Positions 1 through 5,420 of a DNA stretch of 5,420 bases are shown here, one piece after another. The translations under genes and the position numbers were made by a program. The stretch lies in NCBI GenBank assembly GCA_013361745.1, contig JABFXM010000142.1, positions 1 to 5,420 on the forward strand. Direction: 5' to 3'. Position 1 is the first letter of the stretch. Each line of letters starts with the position of its first letter. This stretch comes from Gemmatimonadaceae bacterium. GTDB lineage: Bacteria; Gemmatimonadota; Gemmatimonadetes; Gemmatimonadales; Gemmatimonadaceae. The notes beneath the pieces were generated by a model, which saw nothing but the letters and a program-made list of their open reading frames with translations, ran no database searches and was not told the DNA's origin.

Positions 1-38
1 CGCGCCCGCCCCCCGCCCCCCCGCTCGGCGTCGTCAGG

Positions 39-188
39 TCAGACGGGTCGCCGTCCCGTGATGAGGCGAACGAGAATGACGATCACCGCGACGACGAGCA
101 GCAGGTGGATCAGGCCGCCGGCGACGTGGAATACGCCGAAGCCGAGCGCCCACAGGATGAGCAGAATGATGGCGAGCGTCCAGAGCAT
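39..188 (-). CDS. lmo0937-family small two-helix membrane protein
   Basis: This is a 49-residue protein too short for ordinary ORF cut-offs. It begins MLWTLAIILLILWALGFG and ends LVRLITGRRPV, then TGA at 41-39. Two hydrophobic helices (about residues 3-20 and 26-43) are joined by a short turn containing FHVAGGLIH, and a basic RLITGRR tail follows. Length, the MLWT start, the central G-F/H-x-GG-hIH turn and the basic end match my recollection of the lmo0937 family (DUF5670) of tiny membrane proteins found in many bacteria, whose function is unknown. A good GAGGA Shine-Dalgarno lies 8 nt before the ATG. The gene lies 91 nt downstream of the DUF488 stop on the same strand, so it could be a separate unit or the tail of that operon. 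I expect an inner-membrane hairpin with the basic end in the cytoplasm. Role unknown; these proteins are sometimes seen near stress genes (recollection). Confidence 0.85.
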   Translation of the reverse strand: MLWTLAIILLILWALGFGVFHVAGGLIHLLLVVAVIVILVRLITGRRPV

Positions 189-196
189 GGTCGATG

Positions 197-201
197 TCCT
201 C
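197..201 (-). promoter_or_regulatory. Shine-Dalgarno of the lmo0937-family gene
   Basis: On the minus strand GAGGA sits 8 nt before the ATG at 188-186. It is one of the two strongest ribosome binding sites in the window, and it fixes the start of a gene that could otherwise be missed. Confidence 0.7.
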
Positions 202-279
202 GAAGTACTCGGGTTGAGGTGCAGCTGGTTGTGCTCCCACCATCGGCAACTGTCGTACCGTTTGCGGTCGGGCCCGGCG

Positions 280-828
280 TCATGCCGTGTCGTCGAGCAG
301 CGCGAGCTGATCGCCGCTCTCGGGCGGATATGTCACCTCGCCATGCGACACGACGGCGAAGCTCGTGAGCTTGTGCGGCGAAACACCCGAATCGCCGATG
401 TGCAGCACGTCGTCGCCGAGCGCGACGAGCGCGTCGGAGATGAGATTGCGATGACAGCGCCAGTGCACGGCCTCGGCGCACATCACGGTCGTGCGTTTCT
501 CGGCGGCGGCGGCGCGCAGTCCGGCGATCGCGGCGCGGAAGGCGTCGGTCCGCATGTAGGCCGCGTAACCCTTGAACCCCGCGTTTCGCCACGCCGTCGG
601 CGGCGCGTCCTTCGGCAGCGAGCGCCGGCCGCCGAGCTGCGGCGCGTGCACGTACTCGACACCGGCGGCGGGAAGCGAGAGCGCGAGCGCCTCGCGATTG
701 AAGTGCGGGTAGCGGCGAGACATCGGGAACGCGCGCACGTCCCACAGCCGCTCGATGCGCTCGCGGAGGAGGAGCGCGATGAACGCCTCGCTCTCGCGCG
801 TCGAGTGGCCGATCGTCCAGACGGTCAC
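280..828 (-). CDS. DUF488 family protein
   Basis: The 182-residue product carries the main DUF488 marks in order. These are WTIGHSTR at residues 4-11, DVR at 30-32, LGG at 65-67, GYAAYM at 87-92, and the most diagnostic block, C117-A-E-...-HWRCHR to R127 (CAE-x3-W-x-CHR). The length is close to the usual 120-190 residues. The biochemical role of DUF488 is not established. Its conserved cysteine/histidine block suggests a metal- or nucleotide-related activity, but that is inference. No signal peptide or TM segment is seen, so it should be cytoplasmic. The start is GTG at 828-826, and the bases GTGA (828-825) are shared with the stop of the upstream zinc-ribbon gene, which implies translational coupling. 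The A-rich purine stretch AGAAGAA just upstream can serve as the ribosome binding site. It is the third gene of the apparent operon that begins with the M15-type peptidase. Confidence 0.9.
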   Translation of the reverse strand: MTVWTIGHSTRESEAFIALLLRERIERLWDVRAFPMSRRYPHFNREALALSLPAAGVEYVHAPQLGGRRSLPKDAPPTAWRNAGFKGYAAYMRTDAFRAAIAGLRAAAAEKRTTVMCAEAVHWRCHRNLISDALVALGDDVLHIGDSGVSPHKLTSFAVVSHGEVTYPPESGDQLALLDDTA

Positions 829-1364
829 CCGTTCTTCTGGCCGCCTCCGGGCGCGGCGCCGCGGGCCTCGCGCCGACGCTCGCCGTGGTGCTCCTGCAGA
901 TGGTGCGCCGCCTGGCGGCCGAGAAGGATCCGCGCGGCGCGCACGTCGTGTCCGACGTCGATGAGCAGGATCGCGAGGTCGCCGATTCCCCAGAGCAGGC
1001 CGGCGAGCACGATCAGCCGGCTCGCCTCGCCGAGCAGCCGCGGGAGGGCGACGGTGCCCATCTGCACGAACCCCGTGATGATCTCCGCGACCAGCACGAG
1101 AACGAGGATGATCGCCATCAGCCGGAAGAGCTTCGACAGATAGCGCAGGCCGATGTACGGCTCGATGTCCGATGCGCGGACGGTGAACAGCCCCTCCGGC
1201 ATCGAGCGGCGCGGGGCGCCCGTGGGTGCAGGCTCTTCGGCGCCCTCGACGGCCGGCGATCCGCAGTGCGGGCAGGGTTTCGAGAGATCGGGACGCGGCG
1301 ACTGACAGACGGGGCAGAGGCCCTGCTCGACGGCCGTTTCCAGTGAATGTCGCTGTTCGGTCAT
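825..1364 (-). CDS. Zinc-ribbon protein with two transmembrane helices, function unknown
   Basis: The product has 179 residues. The N-terminus has a rubredoxin-like zinc ribbon, C17-P-V-C20 and C31-P-H-C34 (CxxC-x10-CxxC). A proline/alanine/glutamate linker (about 38-58) and a short conserved-looking stretch (FTVRASDIEPYIGLRYLSKL, 60-79) follow. TM1 spans about 80-101 and TM2 about 117-136, then the block DVGHDVRAARILLGR at 136-150. The tail is rich in H, R and G (151-179) and looks disordered and basic. The ribbon and the tail are probably both cytoplasmic, with the two helices as a hairpin. I do not recognise a named family. The layout resembles uncharacterised zinc-ribbon membrane proteins that may act as sensors or scaffolds. 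The ATG at 1364 is 4 nt after the peptidase stop, and its own stop overlaps the DUF488 start, so it is the central gene of a coupled trio. The ORF, motif and strand are clear; the role is not. Confidence 0.8.
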   Translation of the reverse strand: MTEQRHSLETAVEQGLCPVCQSPRPDLSKPCPHCGSPAVEGAEEPAPTGAPRRSMPEGLFTVRASDIEPYIGLRYLSKLFRLMAIILVLVLVAEIITGFVQMGTVALPRLLGEASRLIVLAGLLWGIGDLAILLIDVGHDVRAARILLGRQAAHHLQEHHGERRREARGAAPGGGQKNG

Positions 1365-1368
1365 GTGG

Positions 1369-2640
1369 TCAATCGTCTCCCGTTCCTACCCAGCGCGCCC
1401 GGAATCCGCGCGTGTCGATGTGGATGAAAGGTCCGTGCCCGCCCGATGCTACATAGACGCCTGCGCCCCCGATGAGCTCCGGATGGTCGCGCTCGACGCG
1501 ATCGACCGCGGCGAGGATGACCTGCGCGTCGCGGATGTTGATCCGGCCGTCGTGATTCAGGTCGTCCATCTGCCCGTCGTGCTCGTCGTCGATGAAGATG
1601 TCGGAGGCGTCGCCGTACATGTGCCGGCTCAGCGCCGCGCGCCCGCGGGGATCGCCGCCGCTCACGTTGTACTGCGGCGTGCGGAAGCCGCTCATGACGT
1701 GGACGCCGCTCACGTCGTAGCCGCGCGACGCGAGGTCGGCGAGCACCAGCTCCAGCTTGTCGACGAGCTTCATCTCGAGCACGAGATACTTGGGCCAGAC
1801 GTTGGGCTGGTCGTGCGTGAGAAAGTCCCGCAGCCGGAAGTGCTCCGACACCTGCACGTCCTCGTTCTCCGGCGTCACCTCGATGAACCCCGACGGATGC
1901 GCGTACCCGGGGCGCACGTTTCGACTCTTCTCACCGGGCCAGCTGCCGACGAAATAGCCGCCGATGCGCCCGCGCTGCTTCTCGTCGAAGGGATGCAGGG
2001 TGATGAGGTTGAAGTCCGTCACCGGCTGCAGCGCGGCGCCCACCTTGACGAGCACGTTCCAGATTCCCGGTCGCCTGGGCGCGGCGGCGATCCCCGTGTC
2101 CGCGCCGGTGGCGACGCGGATCGCCGAGCCGTCGGCGGTGGTGTCGACCACCGCGCCCGGCTGCTCGACCTGCGCGCGGAGCTTTCCGCTCGTCCCGCGC
2201 AGCGGCGTCAGCGCCGAGAGCATCGCGTTCGTCATGAACGCGGCGCTCGGTGCGTCGGGATCGGTGAGCCCCGAGGAGATCGACGCCGTCGCGTCGCTGA
2301 CGTCGCCGTCCTCGCTCGCGTTGCGCGCCATCACGATCGACCAGGTCCAGCCGACGACGAAGAGCAGGAGCACGAGTCCCGAGACGACGTCGAAGATCCG
2401 CTCGCCGCGCGGTCCGACGCCCGCGCGATGCCAGCGGCTCTGCGCGGGCTCGGGAAGCGCGAACGCGATCTCCGCCGTGTGGAGGATCGCGTGGCTCGCA
2501 CGCGCGACCGCTTCCTCGACCACCTCGATCGCGCCGGTGTGATGGGCCGGGGAGGAGCCCGGATGCTGCGCGGTCACGCGTAGAGGCGGGGTTCGTGCGC
2601 GAGCGGGCGATAGCGGCGCCGGTTGACCCCGCACCGCCAC
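1369..2640 (-). CDS. Membrane-anchored M15/D-Ala-D-Ala carboxypeptidase-like metallohydrolase with EF-hand/dockerin-like loop
   Basis: As drawn the product has 423 residues. About 82 residues lie before one TM helix (83-103). GPRGER before the helix and an acidic stretch after it predict the bulk outside the cytoplasmic membrane. Residues 105-190 are low-complexity (A, S, D, T). A region at 190-260 (GGYFVGSWPGEK, GFIEVTPEN) leads into SEHFRLRDFL (265-274). The C-terminal part is M15A/YcbK-like: SGFRTPQYN (317-325), H340-xx-G-x-A-x-D347 and H407-I-D409. H340, D347 and H407 are the likely zinc ligands. The family cleaves D-Ala-type peptide bonds of peptidoglycan or related links; action on the cell wall here is inferred. 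Between the metal motifs, residues 360-371 form DLNHDGRINIRD, a textbook dockerin/EF-hand calcium loop. The GTG start at 2640 has a weak ribosome site; GTG at 2634 or 2577 are alternatives, and all keep the TM. It is the first gene of the minus-strand operon. Confidence 0.85.
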   Translation of the reverse strand: MAVRGQPAPLSPARARTPPLRVTAQHPGSSPAHHTGAIEVVEEAVARASHAILHTAEIAFALPEPAQSRWHRAGVGPRGERIFDVVSGLVLLLFVVGWTWSIVMARNASEDGDVSDATASISSGLTDPDAPSAAFMTNAMLSALTPLRGTSGKLRAQVEQPGAVVDTTADGSAIRVATGADTGIAAAPRRPGIWNVLVKVGAALQPVTDFNLITLHPFDEKQRGRIGGYFVGSWPGEKSRNVRPGYAHPSGFIEVTPENEDVQVSEHFRLRDFLTHDQPNVWPKYLVLEMKLVDKLELVLADLASRGYDVSGVHVMSGFRTPQYNVSGGDPRGRAALSRHMYGDASDIFIDDEHDGQMDDLNHDGRINIRDAQVILAAVDRVERDHPELIGGAGVYVASGGHGPFIHIDTRGFRARWVGTGDD

Positions 2641-2697
2641 CCGCCGAAGTTCAGAGGCTTTCTCGTCGGATGCTGCATTCTCTTCACATCACGTCGC

Positions 2698-3345
2698 ATG
2701 GATTCCCTGATCGACCTGCTGCACCGCCTTCGCGACCTGCGTGCCCTGGTCCAGTGGGCGGGCTACGTCGGCCTCACGATCATCATCTTCGCCGAGACCG
2801 GGCTGCTGATCGGCTTCTTCCTGCCCGGAGACTCGTTGCTGGTCACGGCCGGCCTGCTCGCCTCGCAGCGCGGCTTCGGACTGAACGTGTATCTGCTGGG
2901 ACTGATCCTCTCGGTCGCCGCCATCGTCGGCGACAGCGTCGGCTACGCGATCGGCCGGGCGACGGGCCCGCGCATCTTCACGCGGGAGGATTCGCTGCTG
3001 TTCAACCGGAAACATCTCCTGCGCGCGCACGCGTTCTACGAGAAGCACGGCGGCAAGACGATCGTCCTTGCGCGTTTCATGCCGATCATCCGGACTTTCG
3101 CGCCCGTGGTGGCGGGGGTCGCCGAGATGGAGTATCGCAGCTTTCTCGCCTTCAACGTGATCGGCGGGCTGCTCTGGGTATGGAGCATGCTGTTCACGGG
3201 CTATTTTCTCGGCCGCTACGTCCCCGGAATCGACCGGCACATCGAGCTGGTGATCATCATCGTGATCTTCCTCTCGTTCCTGCCGGGGATCATCGGGTGG
3301 TGGCGGCAGCGGCGGCGGGGGGCGGCTGTCCCGCCGGCAGCGTAG
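2698..3345 (+). CDS. DedA family (VTT/SNARE-associated domain) membrane protein
   Basis: The product has 215 residues, a usual DedA length. The family's key features are all present. AETG with E33 and FLPGDSLL with D45 occupy the places of the acidic pair of E. coli YqjA/YghB (E39, D51). [17 protein letters not shown] is at 78-94. [23 protein letters not shown] (118-140) holds R126 and R132, matching the essential arginine pair (R130, R136). GxFLGR (168-173) follows. Hydrophobic segments lie at about 21-42, 46-58, 65-85 (including re-entrant parts), 148-171 and 183-201. DedA proteins act in the inner membrane as proton-coupled transporters and are linked to lipid flipping, envelope integrity and pH/drug resistance. 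I chose the ATG at 2698 because the upstream in-frame extension to a TTG at 2623 is not DedA-like; no strong Shine-Dalgarno precedes 2698. The gene is divergent from the peptidase gene with a 57-nt gap. A small hairpin (arms 3325-3330 and 3336-3341) lies just before the TAG. Confidence 0.95.
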   Translation: MDSLIDLLHRLRDLRALVQWAGYVGLTIIIFAETGLLIGFFLPGDSLLVTAGLLASQRGFGLNVYLLGLILSVAAIVGDSVGYAIGRATGPRIFTREDSLLFNRKHLLRAHAFYEKHGGKTIVLARFMPIIRTFAPVVAGVAEMEYRSFLAFNVIGGLLWVWSMLFTGYFLGRYVPGIDRHIELVIIIVIFLSFLPGIIGWWRQRRRGAAVPPAA

Positions 3346-3360
3346 TGGCCGATCGCCTGT

Positions 3361-3458
3361 GGCTGGAGGCTGGAGGCTGGACGCAGTGAGTTACCGCGGT
3401 CGAGGTGACGCGACTGCGAACGCGGTCGCCTCCAGCTTCGAGCCTCCAGCTTCCAGCC
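3361..3458. repeat. Intergenic inverted repeat built from GGCTGGA 7-mers
   Basis: Three tandem copies of GGCTGGA occupy 3361-3381. Their imperfect complement follows at 3438-3458; the first 21 positions match at 19 of 21, and one of the two differences would be a G-U pair in RNA. A further in-register run of complementary 7-mers extends to 3428, giving a 14-nt tandem duplication (3428-3441 and 3442-3455, 12 of 14 identical). Between the arms are nested smaller stems: CGCAGT (3382-3387) with ACTGCG (3413-3418), and GTTACC (3390-3395) with GGTGAC (3404-3409, one G-U). The element fills most of the gap between the dedA-family gene and sodA and could fold as a long hairpin. Such dispersed GCTGGA-rich intergenic elements are familiar to me from soil Gemmatimonadota, but I cannot verify that here. 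It might terminate or shield the upstream transcript; there is no T tract. Confidence 0.75.
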
Positions 3459-3485
3459 GGCAGTTCGGAATTCACGTCAAGACAC

Positions 3486-3489
3486 GGAG
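3486..3489 (+). promoter_or_regulatory. Shine-Dalgarno of sodA
   Basis: GGAG lies 7 nt before the ATG at 3497. It supports this start over in-frame codons further upstream, which fall inside the intergenic inverted repeat. Confidence 0.7.
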
Positions 3490-3496
3490 CACGATC

Positions 3497-4108
3497 ATGG
3501 CATTCACGCTTCCTCCCCTTCCCTACGACTTCGGCGCGCTCGAGCCACACATCGACGCTCGCACGATGGAGATCCATCACGGGAAGCACCATCAGGCGTA
3601 CGTCAACAACCTGAACGCGGCGATCGAGAAGGCGCCGGAGCTGCAGAACAAGTCGCTCGAAGATCTGCTCAAGAACGTGAACTCGGCGCCGGAGTCGGTG
3701 CGTACCGCGGTCCGCAACAATGGTGGCGGACACTGGAACCACAGCTTCTTCTGGCAGATCATGGGGCCGAAGGCCGGTGGCGAGCCGACGGGCGCGCTCG
3801 GCGACGCGATCAAGTCCTCGTTCGGCGGCTTCGACAAGTTCAAGGAGCAGTTTGCCGCGGCGGCCGCGGGCCGTTTCGGGTCCGGCTGGGCGTGGCTCGT
3901 CAATGACGGCGGCAAGCTGTCGGTGACGAGCACGCCGAACCAGGACAACCCGCTGATGGAAGGCAAGTCCCCGAACAGCGTCCTCCTCGGCGTCGACGTC
4001 TGGGAGCACGCGTACTACCTGAAGTACCAGAACCGCCGCCCCGACTACGTCGCGGCCTGGTGGAACGTCGTGAACTGGAGCGAGGTGTTGAAGCGCTTCG
4101 GGCGGTAA
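3497..4108 (+). CDS. sodA: Superoxide dismutase, Mn/Fe type (likely Mn)
   Basis: The product has 203 residues, the normal length for the iron/manganese superoxide dismutase family, which converts superoxide to oxygen and hydrogen peroxide. It opens [30 protein letters not shown]. The metal ligands are H27, H82 (in [11 protein letters not shown], 76-86), D167 and H171 (in DVWEHAYY, 167-174). Conserved tyrosine Y35 (HHQAYV) and W131 (GSGWAWLV) are present. Gly78 with Gln149 in [10 protein letters not shown] is the arrangement of Mn-dependent enzymes, whose outer-sphere glutamine comes from the C-terminal half. Fe or cambialistic use cannot be excluded from sequence alone. No signal peptide or TM is seen, so it should be cytoplasmic. 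The gene begins after the long inverted repeat and converges with the antiporter gene. A ferric-uptake or oxidative-stress operator could not be identified by eye. Confidence 0.97.
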   Translation: MAFTLPPLPYDFGALEPHIDARTMEIHHGKHHQAYVNNLNAAIEKAPELQNKSLEDLLKNVNSAPESVRTAVRNNGGGHWNHSFFWQIMGPKAGGEPTGALGDAIKSSFGGFDKFKEQFAAAAAGRFGSGWAWLVNDGGKLSVTSTPNQDNPLMEGKSPNSVLLGVDVWEHAYYLKYQNRRPDYVAAWWNVVNWSEVLKRFGR

Positions 4109-4117
4109 CCGCTCCTT

Positions 4118-4162
4118 CGTTGCGAAGCCCGCTTCCAGCAGTTGGCGGGGCGAGTCGCAACG
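4118..4162 (+). terminator. Possible hairpin terminator after sodA
   Basis: Just past the sodA stop, CGTTGCGA (4118-4125) is complementary to TCGCAACG (4155-4162), with an inner stem CCCGC (4128-4132) and GCGGG (4145-4149). A smaller competing hairpin CTTCG-ttg-CGAAG sits at 4115-4127. There is no T run, so an intrinsic terminator role is uncertain; mRNA 3'-end protection is an alternative. Confidence 0.35.
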
Positions 4163-4173
4163 GGCGAACTGCA

Positions 4174-4289
4174 GTCACACGGATCTGCGCGGTTCACACG
4201 GATACGGCTGTTAGTGGGATGTGCGACGACATGATCTCGCCGCGCGACCAAAGGCGCCGTATCCGTCTACATCCGTGTAGTCCGTGGAC
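4174..4289. repeat. Long imperfect inverted repeat with ACACGGAT-type words
   Basis: Arms of about 35 nt (4174-4208 and 4256-4289) are imperfect reverse complements around a 47-nt centre (4209-4255). The innermost 11 nt are exact: ACGGATACGGC (4198-4208) against GCCGTATCCGT (4256-4266). The outer part matches as GTC(A)CACGGA against TCCGTGGAC with a single-base gap, and the middle is divergent. The first arm repeats the words CACACGGAT and CACGGAT; the second carries ATCCGT, ATCCGTGT and TCCGTGGAC. It lies between the convergent sodA and antiporter genes. Similar ATCCGTGT/ACACGGAT intergenic elements occur widely in environmental bacterial genomes (recollection). Possible roles are a bidirectional terminator or a dispersed non-autonomous repeat; neither is shown. 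Confidence 0.7.
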
Positions 4290-4316
4290 ATTTCATCTCA
4301 CCTGTCGATGCCAGCA

Positions 4317-4337
4317 GTCGGCGTGAATCACGCCGAC
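4317..4337. terminator. 21-bp palindrome, candidate bidirectional terminator or operator
   Basis: GTCGGCGTGA (4317-4326) and TCACGCCGAC (4328-4337) are exact reverse complements around a single A at 4327. As RNA it would fold to a 9-bp stem with a 3-nt loop on either strand. It lies 55 nt beyond the antiporter stop on that gene's reading strand, between two convergent genes, which fits a bidirectional terminator, but it lacks a T tract. An operator site is possible but less likely because no promoter should lie here. Confidence 0.45.
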
Positions 4338-4380
4338 CGGCGGCATGCGGAAACGCGAGCGGAGCGATCCGACGCCACCC

Positions 4381-4406
4381 CGGCGGTGGCTCTAATCCAC
4401 CCGCCG
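4381..4406 (-). terminator. GC-rich hairpin spanning the antiporter stop codon
   Basis: CGGCGGTGG (4381-4389) pairs with CCACCCGCCG (4397-4406) with one bulged C. The loop, 4390-4396, contains the TAG stop (4394-4392, read on the minus strand). The hairpin therefore straddles the end of the coding region. It may contribute to 3'-end formation or stability; there is no T run. Confidence 0.35.
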
Positions 4407-5420
4407 CTGCTCGATCGGCGTGCGTCTCGCCCCGGCCACGAGGTCGTCGATCCCGCCTTCGCCGGGGAGATCGCGTGGGACACCACGGCGCGTGCGCGAG
4501 ACGGCGGCGAGCGCGGGGGGCGTCACGAAGGTCGTCACGAGCACCATGATCATGATCGCGCCGAATTCGCCGGCATCGATCGCGCCGCTGGCGAGGCCCA
4601 TCTGCGCGAAGATCAGCCCCACTTCGCCGCGCGGCACCATCGCGACGCCGACGAGGAGCTTCCGGCCGCGGAAGCCTAACGGCGCGTAGCCGGCGACGAT
4701 CTTCCCGAGCACGCCGACGACCACCAGCAGCGCGCCGAGCAGAAGCGACTCGCGGCTCGCGAGCGCGCGCAGGTCCACCGATGCTCCGACGCTCGCGAAG
4801 AAGATCGGCACGACGAAGTGGCCGAGGTTGGTGACCGCGTGCTCGATGTCGGCACGCTGCGGCGTCGAGTGGAGGACGAGCCCCGCCGCGAAGGCGCCGA
4901 TGATCGTCGCCGACCCGGCCTCCGCGGCCAGCCAGGCGAGCAGGAGCGCGAACGCGAGCGCGACGGGTCCGAGAACCCCTTCCATCTGCACCCGCGCGAC
5001 GAAGCGGAACAGCGGTGGCGCGACACGCGCGCCGAGGAGCACCGCGAGCACGACGAAGCCGATCGCGACGCCGATCGTCCGCGCGATTCCCCAGCCGCTC
5101 AGCGCGACCCCCGCGACCGTGCTCGACACCACCGACAGGATCACCAGTCCGATGATGTCGTCGAGCACCGCGGCGCCGAGCACGACGCGTCCCTCCGGCT
5201 GCTCGAGGACTCCGAGCTCGCCGAGCACGCGCGCCGAGATCCCGACCGACGTCGCGGTCAGCGAGGCGGCGACGACGAGCGCGGGGATTGCGGCGAGGCC
5301 CAGCCAGCGCGCGACGAGCCACCCGAGCGCGAAAGGCACCGCGACGCCGACGACCGCCACGGTCGTCGCCGAGCCGCCGACCGACGCGAGGGAGCGGATG
5401 TCGGTGTGCAGCCCGATCTC
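4392..5420 (-). CDS. CPA2-family cation (Na+ or K+)/H+ antiporter, N-terminus cut by the window edge
   Basis: The open frame runs to the right edge. Its first visible residues, EIGLHTDIRSLASVGG, already match the CPA2/KefB-type exchanger core, so the GTG at 5360 is not the start and about 50-60 residues are missing. Of the 342 residues seen, TATSVGISARVLGEL lies at about 55-69. LGAAVLDDIIGLVIL (81-95) holds the adjacent aspartates D87-D88 typical of electrogenic Na+/H+ exchangers such as NapA. GAFAAGLVL is at 155-163, FVVPIFFASVGASVDL at 182-197, GKIVAGY near 239-245 (K240 at the place of the NapA lysine) and PRGEVGLIFAQMG at 253-265. About ten hydrophobic segments are visible. The tail from about 307 is short and soluble, with no RCK/TrkA domain, so a KefB/C-like regulated channel is unlikely. 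It should exchange Na+ (or K+) for protons at the inner membrane. It converges with sodA. Confidence 0.93.
   Translation of the reverse strand, partial: EIGLHTDIRSLASVGGSATTVAVVGVAVPFALGWLVARWLGLAAIPALVVAASLTATSVGISARVLGELGVLEQPEGRVVLGAAVLDDIIGLVILSVVSSTVAGVALSGWGIARTIGVAIGFVVLAVLLGARVAPPLFRFVARVQMEGVLGPVALAFALLLAWLAAEAGSATIIGAFAAGLVLHSTPQRADIEHAVTNLGHFVVPIFFASVGASVDLRALASRESLLLGALLVVVGVLGKIVAGYAPLGFRGRKLLVGVAMVPRGEVGLIFAQMGLASGAIDAGEFGAIMIMVLVTTFVTPPALAAVSRTRRGVPRDLPGEGGIDDLVAGARRTPIEQRRVD

Noticed and set aside
58..1143. Long plus-strand ORF across the DUF488 and zinc-ribbon genes
   Set aside because: Its translation is R/A-rich with no recognisable domain and runs antisense to two well-supported genes; typical high-GC shadow frame.
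1363..2583. 406-residue plus-strand ORF opposite the M15-type peptidase
   Set aside because: Composition is D/R/V/H-rich without motifs, whereas the minus-strand frame holds SGFRTPQYN, HxxGxAxD and HxD motifs and a TM helix.
2623..2628. TTGACC as a -35 box for the DedA gene
   Set aside because: No -10-like hexamer is present 16-18 nt downstream, so no promoter can be supported; nor could a convincing promoter be found for the divergent peptidase gene.
2623..2697. N-terminal extension of the DedA protein to a TTG codon
   Set aside because: The extra 25 residues do not resemble DedA proteins and would overlap the start of the divergent peptidase gene; ATG at 2698 gives the normal length.
3361..3458. 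CRISPR-like or tandem-repeat array
   Set aside because: Units are 7 nt without spacers and arranged as an inverted repeat, unlike CRISPR direct repeats.
3359..3496. N-terminal extension of superoxide dismutase
   Set aside because: It would translate the intergenic inverted repeat; the GGAG site and the family N-terminus support ATG at 3497.
4109..4391. A tRNA or structured regulatory RNA in the convergent gap
   Set aside because: No cloverleaf, TTCGANNC T-loop context or known riboswitch core is visible; the structure is accounted for by the inverted repeats and hairpins listed.
4267..5322. 351-residue minus-strand ORF overlapping the antiporter gene
   Set aside because: Arginine-rich out-of-frame translation of the antiporter; the other frame shows clear CPA2 motifs.

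Overview
The window is about two-thirds G+C by eye and densely coding. All the ORFs judged real have the strong third-position G/C bias of a high-GC bacterium. The gene content (lmo0937-type mini-protein, DUF488 protein, membrane-anchored M15-type peptidase, DedA protein, Mn/Fe superoxide dismutase, CPA2 antiporter) is chromosomal housekeeping and stress biology. There are no phage, plasmid or transposase genes. The intergenic repeats and the zinc-ribbon/two-TM protein recall soil Gemmatimonadota or a similar high-GC soil lineage, but this is an impression from memory, not a demonstrated assignment.

Left block, minus strand (about 2640 down to 39). A predicted membrane-anchored M15/D-Ala-D-Ala carboxypeptidase-like protein (2640-1369) is followed 4 nt later by a small zinc-ribbon protein with two TM helices (1364-825). 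The stop of that gene overlaps the GTG start of a DUF488 protein (828-280) by 4 nt. After a 91-nt gap comes a 49-residue two-helix lmo0937-family protein (188-39). The first three genes look like one translationally coupled operon. The mini-gene has its own clear Shine-Dalgarno. The leftmost 38 nt hold only C-rich sequence (G-tracts on the minus strand).

Middle block, plus strand. A DedA/VTT-domain membrane protein (2698-3345) is divergent from the peptidase gene, 57 nt away. A Mn-type superoxide dismutase (3497-4108) follows. The 151-nt gap between them is largely filled by a long inverted repeat made of a 7-mer motif.

Right block. The superoxide dismutase gene converges on a CPA2 cation/proton antiporter gene on the minus strand (stop at 4392, 5' end beyond 5420). 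The 283-nt convergent gap contains a hairpin-forming stretch after sodA, a long imperfect inverted repeat built on ACACGGAT-like words, a 21-bp palindrome, and a GC-rich hairpin that holds the antiporter stop codon in its loop.

Taken together the genes concern envelope maintenance (peptidoglycan peptidase, DedA lipid/PMF-linked protein, cation antiporter) and oxidative stress. I found no convincing new multi-gene defence or biosynthetic system. The most unusual items are a dockerin/EF-hand-like calcium loop inserted between the metal-binding motifs of the M15 domain, and the two intergenic inverted-repeat elements.
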